DNA from: Muribaculaceae bacterium
GTDB lineage: Bacteria > Pseudomonadota > Alphaproteobacteria > Rs-D84
Reading direction: 5' to 3'
DNA length: 64,000 bases
NCBI GenBank assembly: GCA_023665245.1
Contig: JAMPEH010000001.1
Location: 310,001-374,000 of the forward strand
Shown: positions 33,786 through 43,591 of the stretch, piece by piece
How positions within the stretch are numbered: position 1 is the stretch's first letter
Layout: every line of letters starts with the position of its first letter
Translations under genes and position numbers: made by a program
Notes under the pieces: model-generated
Seen by the model: only the letters and a program-made list of their open reading frames with translations
What the model was told of the DNA's origin: nothing
Database searches by the model: none

Positions 33786-34484
33786 ATGAAAAACAAAATT
33801 TTAATTGGTGTCACGGCATTGGCCATAATGTCGCCATTTGACATACGCGCTGAGATATTATCATCACATAATTATACTACATCAGAAATTTACGATAAAT
33901 GTTGGGAACCATACCGTAATTCCACCGCACAAACCGTACCACAAATTGTTGACGCATGTATGGATTGTTTCTTTCTGTATGATGGCGTTATTAATACAAA
34001 AAAATTTCGCAGAAAAGGTGAAATCAGATTTAATACCAATGTCGGTTCGTGCAGCGACATAGAACCCGACAGGTATTTTTATGTTGATACATACAATCAG
34101 GTGCCAGATTGGGCTGCATCAGACTTTATAGATGGTGCGGAATGGTGTTTATACGGAAAGAGTCACGAAATCGCGCACTTAGACGAAGGCGAAGACCAAT
34201 ACACCGGTATTGTATTTCGATTTGATGATTCTGGTGACGAGGAACACGAATGTTATATCGAAGATGCCAGTCTGATATCATGTGCCGCCGGATGGTATGG
34301 ATTCCCATATGATGACTATGATCTTTTGTTGTATGGTTGTACCAAGTGCCCCGGCAATGGCACATCTGACCCGAAATGGGGGCGCAGCACCAGTATAACA
34401 GATTGTTATATCCCAATGAATACGAAATCTTCTGATCTCAGTGGAACATATAAATACACCGACGATTGCTATTATACAAAATAA
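33786..34484 (+). CDS. Secreted Cys-rich protein of the leader-associated family (232 aa)
   Basis: A signal peptide (MKNKILIGVTALAIMSPFDIRA) precedes an acidic, Tyr-rich mature protein. The C-terminal motif is DCYIPMNTKSSDLSGTYKYT-DDCYYTK. It is the paralogue of the gene at 5362: similar length, same start MKNKILIG, shared CAAGWYG/CAPGWYG and CTKCPGN/CKKCPAT segments. GGAGG lies 7 bases upstream of the ATG. Probably a disulfide-stabilised extracytoplasmic protein; function unknown. Confidence 0.82.
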   Translation: MKNKILIGVTALAIMSPFDIRAEILSSHNYTTSEIYDKCWEPYRNSTAQTVPQIVDACMDCFFLYDGVINTKKFRRKGEIRFNTNVGSCSDIEPDRYFYVDTYNQVPDWAASDFIDGAEWCLYGKSHEIAHLDEGEDQYTGIVFRFDDSGDEEHECYIEDASLISCAAGWYGFPYDDYDLLLYGCTKCPGNGTSDPKWGRSTSITDCYIPMNTKSSDLSGTYKYTDDCYYTK

Positions 34485-34489
34485 ACCAA

Positions 34490-34515
34490 ATCCCACCCTG
34501 GGTGGGATATTTTAT
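34490..34515 (+). terminator. Intrinsic terminator
   Basis: TCCCACC pairs with GGTGGGA around CTG, followed by TATTTTATT. Confidence 0.8.
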
Positions 34516-34549
34516 TATGTATTTAGCATTTTTTTTATGACCGGGATAC

Positions 34550-34675
34550 CAGTGTCAATCCTATCCCGTCATGCCGACGAAGGTCGGCATTCACTGTGTT
34601 CTGTAAAGTTCCAGCACTAGCAGGGTCGAGGAACGCAATGGCCCCCGTTCTTCAACGGGGTGACGACTACTTGAC
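34550..34675. repeat. Dispersed intergenic repeat modules
   Basis: CATGCCGACGAAGGTCGGCAT, CAGCACTAGCAGGGTCGAGGAAC and CCCCGTTCTTCAACGGGGTGACG units, in the same order as near 5060 and 17000. Confidence 0.85.
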
Positions 34676-34689
34676 AATGTGCCTTGTAA

Positions 34690-34715
34690 AAAACGCCCCA
34701 CGTTTGGGGCGTTCT
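34690..34715 (-). terminator. Intrinsic terminator of the giant protein gene
   Basis: AACGCCCC (34692-34699) pairs with GGGGCGTT (34706-34713); on the minus strand TTTTTT follows. Confidence 0.88.
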
Positions 34716-34719
34716 TTCA

Positions 34720-37700
34720 TTACCATTGTGTGTATCCTGGGTTGCACTCTCTTACGCATTTTTTACGCTTGTCATCCCAGTGCCGTGTTCCTGTTTCATC
34801 TTGTTCGGCTTCACAAATTGGAACACACTCGTTATTTTCCAGGTTGTATTTTTCACCCTGGTACAGGCATGCGGCAATCTCGCATCCGCTGATGTATGTG
34901 CTGGCCGCGACTTCGCCCAGTATACTGAACTTGTTCGCACACACGCCGCATTGCGCACTGTGATCATTTGTTTGCGACGGGTCATTGGTATATCCGGCAT
35001 CGCACAATGTGGCCACGCACTTGTCCCAAGTGTTGGTTTGATGGTTCCACTCTTTGATACCAACGCCATGGTCAACCGCACAAACTTGTTCGTCTGGGAC
35101 GCATGCATTTGATGCAATGTGATAGCCAGATTCACATTCTTCGACTATACATACACTGAAACTGTTCAGTTTTGTATCCCATGTCTGTGATGCACGGATT
35201 GCATTTGCTGCGGGGCACTCCTTGACATTTTCTTCACAGTACTGACCATTTGGATGATAGCCTGTCGTGCATGATGCAACCATACAGTTCCCATTTGGCA
35301 GATATGACAGTGCATGTTCACGGTTGCACGGTACACATGTCCCGTTCACCATTTCATAGATATTGCGACATGATGTTTCAACACATGCACCATCTACGAT
35401 ATCACAGTCATTACCGTTATCAGACTTGCCCTTGAATTCGCACTTGTTGTCATAGAATTCTTTGTCATTGACCGGAACCGCCATACCACCAGAAATCGGA
35501 TACGCTTCGCATTTCTGATAGCAGTCTTTTTCAGACTTGGCCCCCTTGATAGAGTACGGCCATTTACCCTTGTCCGCGCCGGCGCCAACTGTCGCGCAGG
35601 ATTTGGTGTCTGTTCCGCAGTTCGTGCCGGTACAGTCAGAACAATCAGGGCCCGAACATCCGCCACAGAAACTGCCTTCTGGACATTCAACGCATTGTCC
35701 GTTGTCATAGTGATATCCGGCCCGGCACGTTGCAACCGCACATGTGTCTGGAACATCTGAACCATAGTAATCGCGTCCCTTCATTGTGGCGGCGTTTGTT
35801 GCCAATCCACAGTCACGATAGCACTTGGACACACTGGTCGTGCCCGCATCTGAATACGGATATTGACCATTTGTCAGTGACGAACATGTCTTTTCACCCG
35901 CACCCGTACAGTCATCGCCGTCACATGGTTCACATACAGAACCCGCCGGGCACGCATAACATGCGTTTGCACTGTCCGATGTTTGTGTCTTGGTCGTCTG
36001 GCCTGATGGGCATGATGTACGTTCCAGTTCTGGATTTGGACTATAATATCCGTATCCAACTGCAATACATGCATCAATTGCCGGTATCCCGCTGACCATT
36101 GGGCGATAATATCCGCCAACACATGCCGTAATAATTTTGTCTTTACAGTTCAAATCATACTGGCCGGCTTCTCCTGTTGTCTGGTTAACAGATGCTTCGT
36201 TGAACGAACACAGATATGTCCCTGTACCATGCGGCACAGTATACGGTACACGCAATACGCAATCTTGCGATGTGGTTGCCGTTTCCAGTTTGCCTGACAC
36301 TGTGGATTCACGTTTAGGCGTTTCGCCATTTTTTACAACGCCATTTGCATCTGTACGTGCCGGGCATGCATTGCGTTCAACCGCACCGGTAATACTATAA
36401 TTGTCTGCGCCGGCCGGTATGCATACTTTTGCACTTGTGCTTTCGCGCCAATATCCCGCGTCACAGTACTTTATGCTTTCATTTGCGCATTTATCGGTAT
36501 ATGTAAATCCATTATAGAAACATTTTTGTATACCCTTGCCATGACCATTTGTCGGTGCATATGGTACGTTTGGCAGATAACATGCGGTTGATGCTGTACT
36601 GGTTGTGGTTTCTGTTGTACCGCGTACCGTTGTAATGTCTGGGTCGGCACCTTCGACATCATATACATGTACCGTGCCAGATTCACATTGTGTGCGGCCT
36701 GTGCCGGTGCCGTCGCTCCACCAACCTGTACCAACAGCCTCGCATGCATTTGCAGCAGTTGATGTTGCGCGCCAATATCCAGCAACACATTTTGTGACGT
36801 TATAATCGCGACATTTGTCATTATAGACTTCACTGGTGTTTGCGTTGCAGACCTGTGTTCCTGTTGCGACATGATTGTCTGTGGATGTATATGACACTGT
36901 TTTATAGCAGTCTGTCACAACATCACTGGTTGTACCAGATGTTAACCCACTGTCAGGACATGCAATGCGCATGCATGTGTCTTCGCCTGTTGTGGTATTA
37001 ACCTGACACGTGGATTGCGGACGATAGAAGTTATTGCCCACTGCAACACATTTGTCTGTTGCATATATACCGCCCGTCACAGGTCGATAATACCCACCAT
37101 CGCATGACGTAATCGTCTTGTCTTCGCAGTTTTTATCGTATTGCCCTTGTTCTTGGGTTGTTGGATTTACAGATGCTTCGTTATACGAACACAGCTGCGT
37201 CCCAGTTCCGTTTGTGACTTCATACGGTACACGCAATACGCATGCCTCTGGTGTTTGTGCATTTTTTACCTTGCCAGAACCATCGGTAGTCTGCGTTGTT
37301 TCACCGTGTTTTAATACACCTGTTGCATCTGTACGTTCTGGGCATGGTGCGTTTGTTAATACCCCCGGCAAGCTGTAATGGTCTTCGCCTGCCTCAATAC
37401 AGACTTCATCAGATGCGTTTTTACGCCAGTATCCTGCATCGCAATAGCGGATGACCTTGGTTGTACACGGACGTGATTCATCATTGGTGTTATACACAAA
37501 ACCATCATAATAACATGTTTGTGTTCCCTTGCCGTGGATTGCACTTGAACCAAATGGCATATTTTCCAGATAGCAGTCTGTTGCCCGTGTGCTTGTAGTG
37601 CCTGTCGTTGTGCCACGTGCGGTACTAATGATAGGTTCTTGGCCGTCCGCTGTATACGTGTGGATTGTTCCCTGTTCACATTGCGTGCGGTCTGTGCCGG

Positions 37701-40700
37701 TGCCATCACTGTACCAACCTTTGCCAACAGCCTCGCATGCGTCTGCTGCTGTCGTTGTTGCATGGTAATATCCTGCGACACATTTTGTAACATTATAATT
37801 TGTGCACTTTGTTGCATCATATACATATTGCAGGGATGCATTGGCAGGGCACTTTGCAGTACCAGCTGTTACATGCTTGGCATCTGATGTATATGCGACA
37901 TTACTCTTATAGCACTGTGTCACATTTGCTGCACCTGCATCAGACGATATATTCAATGCGCCGATCACAAAGTCTGGACAAGTGCTAAGGCCACATACTT
38001 TGCCGTTGTTAGAACTGCAAGTACTTTCACCAGTACAGTAGTAGCCATTTTTACATGGTTGACAATTTGTTTCATCGCCTGTACCCGGATAGTATTTACC
38101 CGCCGGACATTTAATTGGTGCTGTTTGCCATATTGCCGTTATAACCATGTCATCAGACGGTGTCAGTTTGTTGACATTAAAGTTTCCACTGGCGTTTACA
38201 ACCTCGGTTCCATCGGTGTATTCATATCCGCCGAACGTATCGCCTGAACCATTTGGTATTGACGGGAATTTGGTCAGTTTTGTTCCTGTTGCCACCGCAT
38301 CAGAATACCAGCCTTCGCCATATTTTAAATATATGACAATATCTGGGGTTCCGTGCTTCGCATCACGTGCCGTCACAGGGTATACACGTGGTGTCCATTT
38401 TGGATACAATGTCATTGCAGACATGCGATTGGCCGGAATTGATGTTATACGGCTGCCAGACAGATTTGCCTGTTCATACCATCCATCAAAGACATATCCT
38501 GTCTTGGAAGCGGTTGGCAATGTGCGGTTTGCTGTTTCAACGGTAAAGTTGAATATCACATTACCACTTAATGTATAGCCTTCGCCATTAGCATATTCAT
38601 AATATGTAATAGACCAGCCTGCACCAACAACACATGTTGGGGATTCTGTGCCTGCATCGCTATTTGCAGGTTGTGGAACATAGCCATCAGAACATTGAGC
38701 ATTATATTTACATGCCGGATATGTGTCATTAGAAGTGATAAACTGCTGTGCATCAACCGGATTCTTTTGTCCGATTTTTGCGCCCGCATCAGACATTATG
38801 TCTATGGCTTTGCACTCAACAAAGCAACGTGACTTGTCTGCTGTTGCGGTACCTGCTGTTGTACCATTGCCCGGACATTTAATCTGCATACATGTATCAT
38901 TGTCTGTTGTCGGGTTCGCATTACAGATGCCTGCTGGTCTGTAATAACCTTTTTCTGTTGCAGCGCAATAACCTTGCTTTGAATTGCCTTCTTTGATAGG
39001 TACATAATATCCACCATCGCAAGATTTTACAGTCGCATTACAGTTTTGTTCATATACTGCGCTGCCATTTACACCGCTGGTATATTTACAAGACGTGTCA
39101 GCTGTTCCGTGTGAAATAGTGACATTAGTCAGTGTTTCAACACATTGTGTTTGTGCAGTTGCACCAGATTCTGACGACAAAGTACCACCTTTTGCACTGG
39201 TCGGACATCTGACAAAGCAACCCTCGGCGCCTTGGTATGCAGTATTTCCTGCAACATTACCCGGACAGTATGTTCCAGACAGGCAGTCCGCCATCAGCGT
39301 GCCAACACCGGTATAATATTTGCCAGCCACACAAGTGATTGGAATACCATGCCATACAGCCTTTAATTCTGTATCTGCGGTAAACGTAGGTTTCGCATTT
39401 ACAAATGTTCCATCTGCCTTGATTACAGTGTCACCATCTGCATTTGTATATCCTGCAAAATCATAGTTCGCACGTGTTGGAACCGTTATCTTGGGGATAG
39501 ATGTTGTTGCCGCTGCATTAGAATACCATCCAGTATTATACTTTGCATAAATGTCACTTTGGTTTGTACCACCAGTATAATTTATGTTCAGTTTAATTGT
39601 GTACACACTGGGCACGCATGTTGCGGTTGCAGTATTTTGATTCTGTGGTTCATAACCTGTGGCACATGTTGCGGTATATGTACATACCGGATACGTCTTT
39701 GTCGTTGTGTCATAGTTCATTGGTTTATTAACCGCTGTTCTATTTCCAATTGTCTTGCCGGACGCATCTTTGATTGCCTCGCTTTGTGTGCACTCAATCA
39801 AGCACTGTGTTATTTGTTCTGATTTTGTGCCGGCTGTTGTACCTGGTGTTGGACATGCCTTCTGCATACAGTTATCATTTTCTGCATTGGTCCAATTGGT
39901 ATTACATGCCCCCGCTGCGCGATAGTAACCTTTGTCAACAGGTGCGCAATAGCCTTGCTTTGAATTACCTTCTTTGATAGGCACATAGTATCCACCGATA
40001 CAAGACTTTACAGTATAAGAACAGTCTTGTGCATATATTGCATTACCATCAGTTCCGCTGGTATATCCACAGCGCTTATCGGCCGTACCGTTTTTGATTT
40101 TGCTGTCATTTTGATCGAATATATCCACATCAACCAATGTTTCAATACAGGCAGATGCACTGGTCGCTCTGGCACTAGATGTTGTCAGTGTGCCGTTGTT
40201 CTTACTCTTGGGGCAGGCAACATAGCATCCGGCCGTTCCTGTGCCAATTGCCGCTTTGCCAGTGCCCGGGCAATACCAACCACGACCCGCAGGGCAATCC
40301 AACATTGTTTCGCCTGTACCCGGATAGTATTTACCCGCCACGCACTCTAATGCGCCCTGAACACAGACCTTGTTTACCGGATCCCAATCATAGTTAGTAT
40401 CACATTTTGGAACATCTGGGCTGTCGCCAGGACATGTTGCATGTTCTGGGCAGTCTGACCATTTTGCATAGAAGGTCTTATTCCCTGTAGATGTTGTACT
40501 GATTGTTTGTGTCATGAAACAATTAGTCAATGCAGATTCTGTGCACCAACCTGCAAACAGATATCCAGTACGTGACGGCTTGCCGGTAATTGTTGCGCCA
40601 ACGCCATATGTATATGATGTCGGTACCCCAGACGTCGCATTTGTTCCGCCGTTCAGGGTATACGATATGGTATATGTAATTGCAGTACATGACGGATTAT

Positions 40701-43188
40701 ACTTGCCATTGTTTTGAATGTTGTTATAACCCGTTTTACATGACGTTGTGTACGTACATACGCCGTTTGGCGCGGTCAGTGTACATGTCGCACCGGTGCC
40801 GGCCGCACATGCCGCGCATCCATCGCTGGTGCCGGCCGCCGCCCATTGTGCGGTCAATGTGATTGTTGCATTATTTGTTGTGGTTGCGTTTTTGATACTG
40901 CCGCCTGCGGCGATTATATCACCATCACAACTGGTGCCACCACCTGTGCATTTCCATCCTGTAAACTTGCTGGTGCCGTTGGTGTATGTGTTTGCCGGCG
41001 CGGTGCATGTACCATCATATGTACAAGATACCGGTGCCGTTGGCGCACTGCCTGTCGCACCCGTTGCGCCCTCCGCATACGCAATCTTGAACGTATTCGC
41101 CGACCATTGGGCCGTAAATGTAGGGCTGGATGTGTAATTCCATGTGATGGAACCCGGTTGAACAGTTTTTGAACCATCCGACCAGCCTGTGAAAGTATAT
41201 CCTGGCTTTGAACACGTATTTGCCTTTACCGTATATGATTTGCCATATTCCAGATTTGTATCGCGGGCAGGTGCGGTACCACTTCCTGTGCCACATGAAT
41301 AAGTTGCAGAATATGAATCAATCGCATCCCATATTGCGGTAAATGTTTTTCCTTCTAGATATTTCCATGTAAATGACGCACCTGCTGTCTTAGTATCAGA
41401 CGTTCCAGACACAGACCAACCAGCGAACTGATGCCCCGCAGGTTCCACACATGTGTTGTCTTTGGGTGTATAACTGGAATTAAATGTTGCCTCGTTTGAT
41501 GTTGGGGCTGTTCCTGTACCCGTACCACAAGCATATTTTACAGTGTATTTGTTTGCGATACATGCGTCGCCCGCAGCATTTTTTGTATAGCCATCTTCGC
41601 AACACAGTGATGTCCCATCCGCGCATAATTCACCGCCAACTGGAATTGTCACACAAACATTATCCGATATATAGAATCCAGAATTACACTTTGTGACCGT
41701 ACAATATTTTAGATTATCAACCGTGACACCCCATGTACTGGTACTGTTTTTGATAGTTGATGCATTGGTTATATCAGATGCAACACAGTTACGATAACAC
41801 GCATTACGTGCAATCGCACCACCTGTTGATATTGGATGTGTTGTTGGACACGTCTTACAAGATGTACCGTCGACATAACTGTTCACACTTGCTGTCACGG
41901 ATGCCACCGTCTTGGTACAATCTGTTGGTGTACATGTTGTATCAGTTGCGCTGTAATAATCCTTGTATGTGCAAGTACCGGGCGTACAAGAATTCCACTC
42001 TGTCACAGAATTACAATTTGTTGGTGTGGAACCATTAACTTGAGAACCTGTTTTAGTCACTTCTTTATAACAGTATGCACTGCTGATACTGCCACCATCA
42101 GATTTAGGATAAGAACTATTAAAACTAGTACACGTTTTACAAGAGGTGCCATCAACATAACTGTTTGCATTTGCTGTCACAGATGTAATTGTTGCGGTCT
42201 TGGTACAATCTGTTGGTGTACATGTTGTATCAGTTGCACCGTTATAGTCTTTCCATGTACATGTTCCAGGAGTACATGCATTTGTTGTATATGTCTTGCT
42301 GGCACAGTTTGTAGGTGTCGCAGGTGCCGACGGTTCTAATTGTGAACCTGTTTTGGTTTGATTGCGATAGCAGTAGCTGGCATTAGTAGCACCTGTATCT
42401 GATAATGGATATGTGCTGTTGGCATCGCTACATTTGCCGCATGCTGCACCAGAGCCGTTTGTGTATCCATAATATCCTGATTTACCTGTTGTGGTTTTGG
42501 CCGTCTTGGTACAATCTGTTGGTGTACATGTTGTATCAGTTGCGCTGTAATAATCCTTGTATGTGCAAGTACCGGGCGTACAAGAATTCCACTCTGTCAC
42601 AGAATTACAATTTGTTGGTGTGGAACCATTAACTTGAGAACCTGTTTTAGTCACTTCTTTATAACAGTATGCACTGCTGATACTGCCACCATCAGATTTA
42701 GGATAAGAACTATTAAAACTAGTACACGTTTTACAAGAGGTGCCATCAACATAACTGTTTGCATTTGCTGTCACAGATGTAATTGTGCGTGCTGTATTAT
42801 TAGTAGAACATCCGCTTTTAATAGTACCATCACCAGTACCTGAACTGTTGGAATATGCAACATAATCACATGAACCAGGTTGTGCAGAATATGTGACGCT
42901 TGCACAGTTGTCCGGCTTGGCTGGTGTAGACCCAGACCAAGCACGTTGTTTTGTATTACTATAACATGCAGTGATACCGCTGCTATTACCAGCATCGGAA
43001 TTTGGATACGCAGTTGGACATGGTGAACATGAATTACCCGGACCTGTGCCGTTTAAATAATACCCGGCGTTGCATGACGTATACTGCTTTATATCATCGC
43101 AAGTATACCCCTCGGCATGGGCATTGCCGGTAATTGCAATCATAAATAAAGATACAAAAATAACCAGGAATCTGCGTATTTTTCCCAT
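34720..43188 (-). CDS. Giant secreted Cys-rich repeat protein (2,822 aa)
   Basis: A signal peptide (RRFLVIFVSLFMIAITGNAHA) leads into hundreds of residues of TNFR/EGF-like Cys modules of the form C-x-x-G-Y-Y...C...C-P, rich in Thr, Ser and Asn. Listeria-Bacteroides (InlB-type) repeats are interspersed: HQFAGWSVSG and YTFTGWSDGS (about residues 590-680), YLFAGWCTES (about 875), YDFAGYTNAD (about 1245) and GYVFDGWYEQ (about 1570). No membrane span or sorting motif is seen at the C-terminus (CNPGYTQW). It is likely a cell-surface or released adhesin-like protein; function is inference. It lacks the structured leader of the small Cys-rich genes. Perfect internal DNA repeats are listed separately. 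Confidence 0.85.
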   Translation of the reverse strand: MGKIRRFLVIFVSLFMIAITGNAHAEGYTCDDIKQYTSCNAGYYLNGTGPGNSCSPCPTAYPNSDAGNSSGITACYSNTKQRAWSGSTPAKPDNCASVTYSAQPGSCDYVAYSNSSGTGDGTIKSGCSTNNTARTITSVTANANSYVDGTSCKTCTSFNSSYPKSDGGSISSAYCYKEVTKTGSQVNGSTPTNCNSVTEWNSCTPGTCTYKDYYSATDTTCTPTDCTKTAKTTTGKSGYYGYTNGSGAACGKCSDANSTYPLSDTGATNASYCYRNQTKTGSQLEPSAPATPTNCASKTYTTNACTPGTCTWKDYNGATDTTCTPTDCTKTATITSVTANANSYVDGTSCKTCTSFNSSYPKSDGGSISSAYCYKEVTKTGSQVNGSTPTNCNSVTEWNSCTPGTCTYKDYYSATDTTCTPTDCTKTVASVTASVNSYVDGTSCKTCPTTHPISTGGAIARNACYRNCVASDITNASTIKNSTSTWGVTVDNLKYCTVTKCNSGFYISDNVCVTIPVGGELCADGTSLCCEDGYTKNAAGDACIANKYTVKYACGTGTGTAPTSNEATFNSSYTPKDNTCVEPAGHQFAGWSVSGTSDTKTAGASFTWKYLEGKTFTAIWDAIDSYSATYSCGTGSGTAPARDTNLEYGKSYTVKANTCSKPGYTFTGWSDGSKTVQPGSITWNYTSSPTFTAQWSANTFKIAYAEGATGATGSAPTAPVSCTYDGTCTAPANTYTNGTSKFTGWKCTGGGTSCDGDIIAAGGSIKNATTTNNATITLTAQWAAAGTSDGCAACAAGTGATCTLTAPNGVCTYTTSCKTGYNNIQNNGKYNPSCTAITYTISYTLNGGTNATSGVPTSYTYGVGATITGKPSRTGYLFAGWCTESALTNCFMTQTISTTSTGNKTFYAKWSDCPEHATCPGDSPDVPKCDTNYDWDPVNKVCVQGALECVAGKYYPGTGETMLDCPAGRGWYCPGTGKAAIGTGTAGCYVACPKSKNNGTLTTSSARATSASACIETLVDVDIFDQNDSKIKNGTADKRCGYTSGTDGNAIYAQDCSYTVKSCIGGYYVPIKEGNSKQGYCAPVDKGYYRAAGACNTNWTNAENDNCMQKACPTPGTTAGTKSEQITQCLIECTQSEAIKDASGKTIGNRTAVNKPMNYDTTTKTYPVCTYTATCATGYEPQNQNTATATCVPSVYTIKLNINYTGGTNQSDIYAKYNTGWYSNAAATTSIPKITVPTRANYDFAGYTNADGDTVIKADGTFVNAKPTFTADTELKAVWHGIPITCVAGKYYTGVGTLMADCLSGTYCPGNVAGNTAYQGAEGCFVRCPTSAKGGTLSSESGATAQTQCVETLTNVTISHGTADTSCKYTSGVNGSAVYEQNCNATVKSCDGGYYVPIKEGNSKQGYCAATEKGYYRPAGICNANPTTDNDTCMQIKCPGNGTTAGTATADKSRCFVECKAIDIMSDAGAKIGQKNPVDAQQFITSNDTYPACKYNAQCSDGYVPQPANSDAGTESPTCVVGAGWSITYYEYANGEGYTLSGNVIFNFTVETANRTLPTASKTGYVFDGWYEQANLSGSRITSIPANRMSAMTLYPKWTPRVYPVTARDAKHGTPDIVIYLKYGEGWYSDAVATGTKLTKFPSIPNGSGDTFGGYEYTDGTEVVNASGNFNVNKLTPSDDMVITAIWQTAPIKCPAGKYYPGTGDETNCQPCKNGYYCTGESTCSSNNGKVCGLSTCPDFVIGALNISSDAGAANVTQCYKSNVAYTSDAKHVTAGTAKCPANASLQYVYDATKCTNYNVTKCVAGYYHATTTAADACEAVGKGWYSDGTGTDRTQCEQGTIHTYTADGQEPIISTARGTTTGTTSTRATDCYLENMPFGSSAIHGKGTQTCYYDGFVYNTNDESRPCTTKVIRYCDAGYWRKNASDEVCIEAGEDHYSLPGVLTNAPCPERTDATGVLKHGETTQTTDGSGKVKNAQTPEACVLRVPYEVTNGTGTQLCSYNEASVNPTTQEQGQYDKNCEDKTITSCDGGYYRPVTGGIYATDKCVAVGNNFYRPQSTCQVNTTTGEDTCMRIACPDSGLTSGTTSDVVTDCYKTVSYTSTDNHVATGTQVCNANTSEVYNDKCRDYNVTKCVAGYWRATSTAANACEAVGTGWWSDGTGTGRTQCESGTVHVYDVEGADPDITTVRGTTETTTSTASTACYLPNVPYAPTNGHGKGIQKCFYNGFTYTDKCANESIKYCDAGYWRESTSAKVCIPAGADNYSITGAVERNACPARTDANGVVKNGETPKRESTVSGKLETATTSQDCVLRVPYTVPHGTGTYLCSFNEASVNQTTGEAGQYDLNCKDKIITACVGGYYRPMVSGIPAIDACIAVGYGYYSPNPELERTSCPSGQTTKTQTSDSANACYACPAGSVCEPCDGDDCTGAGEKTCSSLTNGQYPYSDAGTTSVSKCYRDCGLATNAATMKGRDYYGSDVPDTCAVATCRAGYHYDNGQCVECPEGSFCGGCSGPDCSDCTGTNCGTDTKSCATVGAGADKGKWPYSIKGAKSEKDCYQKCEAYPISGGMAVPVNDKEFYDNKCEFKGKSDNGNDCDIVDGACVETSCRNIYEMVNGTCVPCNREHALSYLPNGNCMVASCTTGYHPNGQYCEENVKECPAANAIRASQTWDTKLNSFSVCIVEECESGYHIASNACVPDEQVCAVDHGVGIKEWNHQTNTWDKCVATLCDAGYTNDPSQTNDHSAQCGVCANKFSILGEVAASTYISGCEIAACLYQGEKYNLENNECVPICEAEQDETGTRHWDDKRKKCVRECNPGYTQW
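41907..42192 (-). repeat. 286-bp direct repeat within the giant gene, copy 1
   Basis: As read by eye it is identical to 42501-42786 (offset 594 bp, exactly 198 codons, so in frame). It encodes the modules with SVTEW and SYPKSDGG. Identity at third positions implies recent duplication or gene conversion. Confidence 0.85.
42501..42786 (-). repeat. 286-bp direct repeat within the giant gene, copy 2
   Basis: Partner of 41907-42192. It lies near the 5' end of the gene, shortly after the signal-peptide region. Confidence 0.85.
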
Positions 43189-43329
43189 TTCTTCCTCTCT
43201 TTTGTATTTGATGGTAGAAAAAATCGCATATACTGTGCAAGTAAAAAATATTTTTTATTTGGTATATGTCTGGTGAATGAAAGAAATAATCATGTCGTCC
43301 GGATATTTTATATAGCATTAAATAATTTT

Positions 43330-43365
43330 TTTACAGTGGATGCCGTCCTGCGACGGCATGACGCG
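43330..43365. repeat. Single dispersed repeat module
   Basis: CAGTGGATGCCGTCCTGCGA followed by CGGCATGACG, the same unit as near 5140, 21775 and 27365. The remaining 43189-43420 interval holds the upstream region of the giant gene and shows no structured leader of the shared type. Confidence 0.75.
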
Positions 43366-43420
43366 GAGAAAAATAAAAAAACACGCCGGTGGCGTGAATT
43401 TCTTCCATCGTTAATACGGA

Positions 43421-43497
43421 TGGTGGGTTAGGTAGGACTCGAACCCACGACCAAAGCGTTATGAGCGCTCCGCTCTAACCAACTGAGCTACTAACCC
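43421..43497 (-). tRNA. tRNA with CAT anticodon, tRNA-Met (or Ile2)
   Basis: A 77-nt cloverleaf has acceptor stem GGGTTAG/CTAACCC, anticodon loop CTCATAA, T-arm GGGTTCGAGTCC and an encoded CCA. The matched first acceptor pair argues against initiator Met. Elongator Met and lysidine-modified Ile2 cannot be separated here. Confidence 0.93.
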
Positions 43498-43591
43498 ACG
43501 GCGGTGATTATATATGTATTCAAAATTTTATGCAAGTGGAAAAATAATATCCGCTTTATTTTTATGCGCCGTTATGGCACTATACATCATT

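Noticed and set aside
39774..42843. Many Cys/Trp-rich reading frames antisense to the giant gene
   Set aside because: They mirror the low-complexity Cys/Thr/Gly codon pattern of the real minus-strand gene and lack starts with ribosome binding sites.
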